This document shows positions 1 through 8,144 of a DNA stretch of 11,660 bases, piece by piece (within the stretch, counting starts at the first letter, position 1; the number at the start of each line of letters is the position of its first letter). A model generated the notes under the pieces. That model was not told the origin of the DNA. It did not search any database and saw only the letters and a program-made list of their open reading frames with translations. The translations under genes and the position numbers were made by a program. This stretch comes from Chromera velia (lineage: Eukaryota > Sar > Chromeraceae). The stretch is from the NCBI GenBank assembly GCA_018398765.1, contig JAHBMJ010003305.1:1-11660 (forward strand), in the 5' to 3' direction.

Positions 1-17
1 TGTGTGTGTGTGTGTGT

Positions 18-54
<37 letters not shown>
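1..54. repeat. (TG)n microsatellite
   Basis: Almost perfect TG dinucleotide tract from the first base, with one TATG interruption near base 21. It is cut by the window edge. It probably lies in the intron upstream of the first visible exon. Confidence 0.95.
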
Positions 55-58
<4 letters not shown>

Positions 59-408
59 CGCGCGCTTTCTCATAGTATTTTGTGATTACTTCTTTTCTGC
101 GTGGGCTCTCTAAATCTTTTTATGAGTTGGCCACAGTGATCGAAGCTCATTTTTCCCTGTGCCGACTGATCGCTCCGAGAAATCAGAATTAGGGGGCCTT
201 GTTTCATGTTTTCTATTATGCCGGAAAAGGCGTTTCCCGACACGAAGGGTTTCTTCTAGTTTGCGGATCTGCATGTTTCTATGAAAGTCCTAGTGAGGTG
301 CAGAACAGCTAGGGACCAAACGTTCTGAACTACCATGTCGTGTTTGGCCTTTTCGCATTTCGTTCTTGTTCTGATCATAGACGCCAAATGTGACTTCCGT
401 TCGTGCAG
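55..408 (+). other. Probable intron, no gene seen
   Basis: No exon or RNA gene could be supported here. The stretch ends in a TGCAG acceptor at 408 directly before the first recognised exon, so it is most likely the 3' part of an intron whose donor lies outside the window. Short open frames on both strands have no recognisable content. Confidence 0.5.
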
Positions 409-522
409 CAACAATCTGCTCTGCCAACGAGAGAGTGGTGTCAAACGCGTGTGTCGCCTGCTCTTCTGGCACCGACAATTCCGCGGGGGACGACGCATCT
501 GGGTCGGACACAACATGCGATA
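409..522 (+). CDS. Exon: Cys module with GDDASG signature
   Basis: Begins after acceptor GTGCAG (408) and ends at donor GTGAGT (523), both in phase 1, as is usual for shuffled extracellular modules. The translation shows C-x2-NE-x-V-x2-NAC-x2-C, then [18 protein letters not shown], with four cysteines. Similar repeats occur many times in a row in algal and alveolate surface proteins (from memory), so further copies are likely upstream of the window. The frame stays open past 522, but ending at 522 restores phase with the EGF exon; a second GTGAGT at 669 does not. Confidence 0.75.
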
Positions 523-1171
523 GTGAGTCCTTGTTGACTGAGAGTCGGACGTCAGTCACGTCCGTACGCGTCGCTCGGAAGCACATTGAAATGGCCCCCA
601 GACTTCAAAGCAAGGACGAAAGAAAGAAAGGAAGCCACTGGCTCAAGAAAAGCTTACAGTCTGATTTGGTGAGTGTGATCTCCGCAAAGTCCCCCTCTGT
701 TTGTCTTGACAAAGCGCGTGTGTGCATGAATGAATGAATGAATGCAGACATCGACGAGTGCGCGACGAATGTCCACAACTGCCACAGCACTGCGACTTGC
801 ACTGATGAGGCTGGCTCCTTCACTTGTGTTTGCGCCAGCGGGTTTTCTGGTGACGGAGTCTCAGAGTGTACGGGTTGGTTGGTCTATTTTGCAGGTCCAG
901 ACAACAGCAGATGGATACGAATGTGCGAACACGTGTGCAGCCAAAAATGCACACGCAGCTTAAGCTTGCAGTAAAATCCTCTTGGTGGTAAACACTTGAT
1001 TCGGTTTCGGGGCGTCCTTTTCAAACGAGTTTTTCTCTGCACGGAATTGTTTGTGCGGCTCCTTTGCCATCTTGCCTCTCCCGTGCCTTCATTCGACACA
1101 GCCCCTCTCGTTTTCATTTCTCCGGTCGTCACGATTCTTTGTCTTTTCCCACGCTGTGCATTGATTCGTTC

Positions 1172-1207
<36 letters not shown>

Positions 1208-3112
1208 GTGCAGTCCAAGAAGGCCCGACGGTAAGAAGCCGAAAATGCGATGTGTGTGTCGAAGACGAAAGAAGTGTCGACGTTTCTGCACTGTCAGGGT
1301 TCAGGAGTTGTGTGTCAGAAGGCACGTGGATTCAGAGGAAAAAAGATCAGCACACTCCTCACATTGTTCCTCTCAAAGTTTTCGGTACAATGAATGACTT
1401 CCTCTTCCTCTGTATCACTTTGTCTTCGAAATTCCCTAGCCAGTCATGCAGCCAAAGGATGAGTTTTACAGACATACATACATACATACAGGCTGCTCCG
1501 CGTTGGCTCAGAGCATCTGCACGTGACAGAACTCTCCCTCCCTCGCTCCTTTGTCGTACTAGAAGTTGACGGCTTGAGTCCCTGGATGTCTTCACATCAA
1601 GCGCAGGTTGGAGAGGTCTGCAACTCGGACGGCAGCTCAAGTGCTACGGAAATCCAGACAAACCACGACACAGAACTGACTGCCATCAATCAGTGGGAGA
1701 CTGACAACGCAGGAACGACAGGCGCATCGACATTTGTGAGTGGAAAGCTACCTGCTCGCTTTTCTACGGCTTGCCGGAATACCGATATGTGCTTTCAAAC
1801 GGCTTTCGTTCCATCTTGCGTGCGTGGTTAACAACTTGCACGGTACCGACTGTGTGTCTGACCAGGAAGTCCGTCTGCAGGTGTTTCCTTTGTTTTTGAT
1901 TTTCTGCGTTGCTTCTGCATGTTTTTCTGTGTGTCCGTGTCTCTGTCTGTTTTCTTTTTCCTTTCGCTGCTTTGTGCTTTCATTTCACTTCGGCCGTGTA
2001 CCTCTACCACACCTCCCTTTACAGGCTGCAGCGGCTCGGACCTCTCTATCGTCCAAGCTAGATGCGTGTATCGCCCTCGCACCCGCATCCGAACAGCAGT
2101 CCATTGCAGAGACGGCGGCGACCACATCTGCGGAGGCCGTCGAGGACCTCCTGGTCGGTCGGTGCACTCACGTACGAAAGAAAGAAAATGATCTTCATTC
2201 ATTCATTCATTCATTGATTCATTCAATGACATTCATTCATCGGTGCAAATGTTGGTGAGAACCCCTAAGACAGATCCAGTGCTAGTGCATGATAGCCCAA
2301 GTTCTTGCAGAGAGAACAGTGGTCTGTCGATTGCTTGAATGGCTTAGAGACGTCTCTCATTCGATCCTTCATTTTGAATTTCCTCCTTACTTCTGTCCTG
2401 ACTACTTCCTTTTGTCCACACCGTCCGCTCAAGCTCAATGTTTCCTTTTTGTCTCTGTTGATTCTTTTGTCCTCTTGACTCCTGTCCCATCAACTCCACC
2501 AAGTACAGAGAGCTCGGAATGTCTCTGCTGTCGAGCCTTTTTTCTGCAACTAACAGTTGCTCTACCCCCCTTTTTCCTTCCTGCCACCCCCTCGATCTGC
2601 ATCCATCCCCTCGTCCCTTCGTCTTTTTGGTTGCAGAGCTCAGGAGAGAATCTAGACAGCGTGTCGGACACTCTGAACTCCATCAGTCAGTCAATCTTTC
2701 AAGCTTCCCTATCCAAATTAATGCACGCACACTTCATTGATGTACGCACACTTCTGTAAGAAGCACCTCTTTCCCAAGTAGCCATCCAAAGAGAGAATTT
2801 AGCATATCTACACGAAAACACAGAATTCTCAGAAAGACTTTCACCCCCACGGACTCACGGAAGGCTTCGGTCGATCTCTCCTCTCCGGGAGGGCCCCGCG
2901 GGCCTCTCATTCACGTGGAGTGTTTTGTCTTTACTTATTCGGCTGTCATTTGTATGAAGCGGGTCAACTTCAAAGAAAACAAGGGAGCATGGGTAACAGA
3001 CCAACCTTTGAATAGTCCTGTGTTCAACTTCAAAGAAAAGAAGGGAGCATGGGTAACAGACCAACTTTTGAATGGTCCTTGTGTGTGGAGCAGGCTTGCT
3101 TCAGCAATGCAG

Positions 3113-3192
<80 letters not shown>

Positions 3193-3358
3193 TCACAGTC
3201 TTTGCGTCTGTGCGTCTGCTTTTGCATGCGTACCTGAAATCCACCCTGAAATACGCCATACCTTTGTACGAAGATGCATCCTCTGTTCTTCACGGTGCAT
3301 GCGACTTGAATGATCAAATCCGTTGGTCGGAATGGTCAATGACATGGTGTGTGTGTGG

Positions 3359-3415
<57 letters not shown>

Positions 3416-6400
3416 ATACAGGTGACAGCCTGTCTAACGTCCTCGGAGGGTCCGGAACTGCAACGATGTCAACGGACAGCCTCACACTGACAGTCGCCAA
3501 CTCACCCGAGACTGCAAATGTGCTTTCTGCCACGTCGCCCACCTCCTCAGTCGCCCTCACACTCGACGACGGGACTAGGGAGACCGGTCGGTCAGCTTGC
3601 CTGCCTCCATTTCTTTCTGCTTGCTTCACGCTAATGCATTTGACGAGGGGAATTCCGTGGGTTCGATTTCTTTCTGTCTGGCTGAAGCTTTTATGTTGGG
3701 TGGTTGGCATTCCTAGCGGCCCAAGGCAGTCCCCCTTGCCTCCAGCAACGGGCATCAGTGTGCTCTTCCCATCAAATCACAGCGACGAATCAAACAAAAG
3801 GAAGGCCGTTTCGTTCCTCTGAAACATTTTATGCTTGCAGGAACGCCCTCAGTCACAGGCTGGGGTTCAACAGTCGGTGCTCTAGGTCCAGATGCCGCCA
3901 GTTCTTCGGGCAAGGGAATCAAGTCTATCCTCCTGGTGGAGACAGATCAGACTCCCATTGATATTCCAGACCGGACAAGAGAGGGCGGCTTTGTGATGAA
4001 CGGACTCTCCAGATGCGTCCGGATAGGTAGGTAGGTAAGTGGGTGGATGGACCTCCGAGGCATTCATTCGATCATGCAGTCTCCATTGAGTTCCTTCATT
4101 CCCCTATTTTCCTGTTCTTTACATCAATTCTAACTTCTCTTCTGTCTCATCTTTTCAGCATCAGCCGACAGGACTCACCCGTGTCCCGCCTCTTTCTCTC
4201 CAACCATCCAGCCGCTACCGTCCGCCCTTTCATCTCGTTGCACTTCAAGGGGATAGAGTCTTGTTCCTTCGTGTTTATCTCCTGATAATCACCGATGCGC
4301 CAACATGCTCTCTCTTGAAGGCACACCCGGATTTTGTTCACTTTTTGTATTTGTTTCTCTTTGCAGTCGCGAGACAGGGTGGAGAGGTGATAGGGGCCAG
4401 CAGACTTCCTCTGTCCTCTTTGTCCTCGCGATCTGTGGGTGGCCGGACATCTCGAAGAAGACTGGAAAAGAGCAGCAAGGAGGAAGAGAACGACGTTGAC
4501 GAAAACATGCCCAGTACTGACGGGAACATCAGCGCCAGTGGGCGGAGGCTCGAGGATACGGCCAATGTAGAGGTCACAGGTTCCAACGTTGCACGACTGA
4601 TCTTGCCCTGGCCTCTTTTCTCGCGCCAGCTCTTCAGAATCAAGGAACTAGAGTCAGAGCATCGTGCTGAGATCGGGAAGGAAGGGGGCGAGTGGATTCA
4701 GGTCTGCGCACAGCTGGATGTTCAAAACGAGCTGTGGACCACTGCGGGTAGGCCAGTGGAAATTAATCGAATTTCGAACATTCTGACAGGAAGAGGGGAG
4801 GAAAGAGGGATGGATGTTCCTTTTCTGTGTCTCCTTTGAAAACAAAATGACAAGAAGCTGGCAGGGCTCAATCAATACAGAAGTTGGTGTATCCTCCCAT
4901 CACCGGTCGGGTTTCTGGTGCAAAGATGGGAATAACTCAAAGCTTCAACGCGTACGCACATGGTGCTTTTTCAACGCACGAACACTGTTCTTCCTGTTTT
5001 CTTGTTTCTGCAGGCTGTGTAGGACCAGATCTCTCATCATCGAATCCGCCGGACGCGTTCTGCACGTGCAAACTGCGGAGTCTCGAAACGACATTGGTCC
5101 TCGCTCTGCAGGTGCGAGTGAGTGCAGTGTTCTCCGTCATCCGCTTCGATCGGTGTTGATCTTCAAATGCATGCATGTGTGTTTGTATGTCAAATGCCTA
5201 GCTTTCTTCCTACTCTGCACGGGAGGTACGCTGAATATCGAGGGCAGTCGAACAGCTCAGCCCGATGTTTGACCGTAAAGGCCGACTTCTCTCAAATTGG
5301 CATGTGTATTCATTGACCGCTCATCAACTTCCGGATGGTGCTCTGGGGGAATGAACGAGCGCATTGATAGACACTGGTGGGACGTGTATGAAAGGTGCGG
5401 AATAATGACTGTTTCCTTCCGCTTCTTCTTCTTCTTCTTCTTCTTCTTCTTCTCTGTTGCAGTACATCGCACCAGAGGCCAACCAGCCGGAATCGCTAAC
5501 CCCCTCGGTGCACAAGGTCGAGACAAAAGAGGAAGTGCTGGGCATATCCTCTCTCCTCTGGATTGGCATCACTAGCCTCTGCTTCATCATCACCTTCTCA
5601 GGAGGCATCTTGGCGTCAGTTTGAAGGAAATTTGTCGTATGCATTTCTCTAAAGGCACGCATGAACACCTAGACGTCTGCCTTCGTGTCAGACTGTCATG
5701 AGCATGCACAGCCGCTGCGACTCCTTCAGTTGACCGGCCCAGCTGTCTGTTTGCCTTCCAGTCTTTCTCTCTCTCCGTCGTTTTTGCTTCGCTCTCTCTT
5801 TTCCCGCCTCTGTGTCTCTCTCTACAGGTTTCTGTCCTCCAATTATAATTTCCCTGCATGTCTCTGAGGTGCTGCACTTGCTGAGAATGGGGTGAGAGCC
5901 GGACGATAAGAAGTGTCCTGAGATGTTGCCTGGTTTCGGGGGAGTGTTTCTCAGTCTTGTCCATGGTTGGTCGATGCGTGCAGGGCGTGGTTAGAAGAGC
6001 AAAAAGACCTTCCGGGCGCCCGAAAGCGGAGTGCCGAAGTTGCTGTCGACAAAAGGAATGCGAATTATCGAGTGAGATCATCCGCGGTCTCACAATCCAG
6101 AAATTCAAGTTCAAGTCACCATGTTAGGTCCTCAGTTCTCACACAGGCCTCTGAGTCCGATCCGTCTCCAGCCAAAGCCGCCCTCACAGGAGGGAAGGGC
6201 GGGAGTTTCAGCATGGAAGGCAGCAGCCCCTCATGGCTCGCAGAGGGGGTCCACAAGTGGAGGCTCCGGAAATTCTTCAACCCCAAAAGAGTGCTTGCCT
6301 GGCAGGCGGCCCAGAAACAGCAACTGGAGAGGACGAAGCAGAAGGGGAGGAGAAAGTGGTACAGTTTGTGTGGCCACCTGTGCCCTGCTCCTTTTCGTCA

Positions 6401-7635
6401 GTGTGCTCGCCGCATTGCCCTGAGGGAGCGCAGCCTGCTCTTACTTGACCTGCCCCGCCTCAGGCAGGCAAGAGAGTTGCAGAAGAAAATGACACTAGCA
6501 GAAACACAAGGGTACCTACAAAATTGTGAGAATAAAAAGAAGCACCTATGGCAGGAACTCGACAACCTTCTGCATGTCGTTGTCGCGGAATATGGATTCA
6601 AGTTTGAAGTTCACCCCTGGCATGAGAAGGTGTCACAAGGAGCCCTCAAGGTTTTTCGTCGATCGAGCATGGGGGAAGGAGAGGGAGACTATGCAGTCTC
6701 AGGACCAGCAGGGCGACGTCGGTCGATTGAAGAGAGTTATGAAGATCTGTCTCCTGCACCTGACAAGAAGCGGAGGACACTTATTGTCCGCCTGCGTTCC
6801 GAAGAAGTCAGACGTGACTCCATTTTCACGAATAGCGACACAGACGAACAGGAGGAGAAATCTGAAGTCGGTCGCTCCTTCCATATGCGCGCCGTCTCCC
6901 CGGGTGCAGTCTCCAGCCGCACAGAAAAACGATCGTCTCAGCAAGACGACCAAGCAGTTCACGACAGCCGGCAAGTAAGGATGGCCCTGCAGGACATTGA
7001 ACAGCGTATTCAAACGAACTCCATTGTTGCAGAGGATCTTGACGAGGTCATAGACCTTTTGAACAATCTCGAGGCCTTCTTCCAGCAGGAGGAGGGAGAC
7101 AATGCAGCAGATAAGATGACTATAGAAGACTCTCGAAGCTTTGAGGAGCAACCGGTGACCGCCACCCCTCCACTGTCTTCCTCCCAATTGAATCCTTCTA
7201 AAAGCCAAAGCCGTCGCGCACTCCTCGACAAAAGCCGACCTCAGCCTCCCCCGACTGCAGTCATCACCATCCGTACAGAAACTGCCGCTGCGCCTTCAGG
7301 GGTTCTTCCCCGTTTTTCGTCTACCCCCCCTATCCGACTATCCTCTGATCCCTCACTAGCTTCCTCTCTGTCTCAAATGGCGTCAGAGGAAGACCTGCAG
7401 TCGGTTGATGTCCATTCTACCGGCACCAGTGTGGCAAGCAGCACGGTGGGAGTCCAAATGAAGATCCAGAATCTCAAACGGAAAATCAGAGAGCAGAGAG
7501 ATGAGGTGGAAGGCCAGTATGGGAAGTACATAAAGGAGCCCAAGCACATGGCAGTGATCACCCCCGTAGACCTATCGCGACAGGGAGCGGTTCCGCTCCG
7601 GTCAGTCAGTCAGTCAATCAGTCAGTCGATCAGAG

Positions 7636-7677
<42 letters not shown>

Positions 7678-7742
7678 ACACACGCACACACACCACACAC
7701 ACACCACACACACACACACACACACACCACACACACACCACA

Positions 7743-7781
<39 letters not shown>

Positions 7782-8109
7782 CAACAGGGACGCTCTACGT
7801 GATGAAATTACTCAAGCGATTTCTGGTTTTTCTGCGTGCTCGGGCAATTTGAGCCTCTCCTTCTTTCACCTGTCTGTCCAAAGAGTTGTTTTTCCATACA
7901 GACCAAAGATCAGAAAAGCAAAGATCCACTGAAGCAAAACCTAAGATATTAGAGAAAAGACTTCTTGACCACAGTTTTTGCGGACAAGTACGCGCTCTGT
8001 TGCTATTTTGCCCAGGCAGGTATCCCTCCTTCTCTTGATTCCTTCCTGCTGCATGTAGATGTCACTGGGTTCTGTGGAAACCTGGCGCACTCTTCGTGTC
8101 AGCCTTCTC

Positions 8110-8144
<35 letters not shown>

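Noticed and set aside
523-737. Read-through of the first exon to the GTGAGT donor at 669
   Set aside because: It would leave phase 0, while the EGF exon needs phase 1. The GTGAGT at 523 gives the right phase and ends just after the Cys module.
874-974. Continuation of the EGF frame after 873, including a possible exon at 894
   Set aside because: It would need a 20-base intron or a read-through with a stop at 972-974; no domain pattern was seen.
996-1397. 133-codon plus-strand frame and 135-codon minus-strand frame around 884-1291
   Set aside because: Both are driven by the (CT)n tract (SLSLSL / RERERE) and cross inferred introns.
1828-2202. 124-codon minus-strand frame opposite exon 2025-2153
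   Set aside because: Low-complexity Lys/Arg/Thr composition and no recognisable family; shadow of the plus-strand exon and pyrimidine-rich intron.
3030-3755. Minus- and plus-strand frames with THTHTH, VCVCVC and SLSLSL
   Set aside because: Translation of microsatellites.
6699-7208. 169-codon minus-strand frame inside the large exon
   Set aside because: Shadow of the long plus-strand frame, which has phase support at both ends.
5984-7600. PLAT domain after TM1
   Set aside because: I looked for the beta-sandwich pattern with a TG...GT start expected after TM1 and found none in the frame.
7601-7802. C-terminal extension of the long frame into HTHTHT sequence
   Set aside because: A GTCAGT donor at 7601 and the phase of the downstream exons show it is intron.
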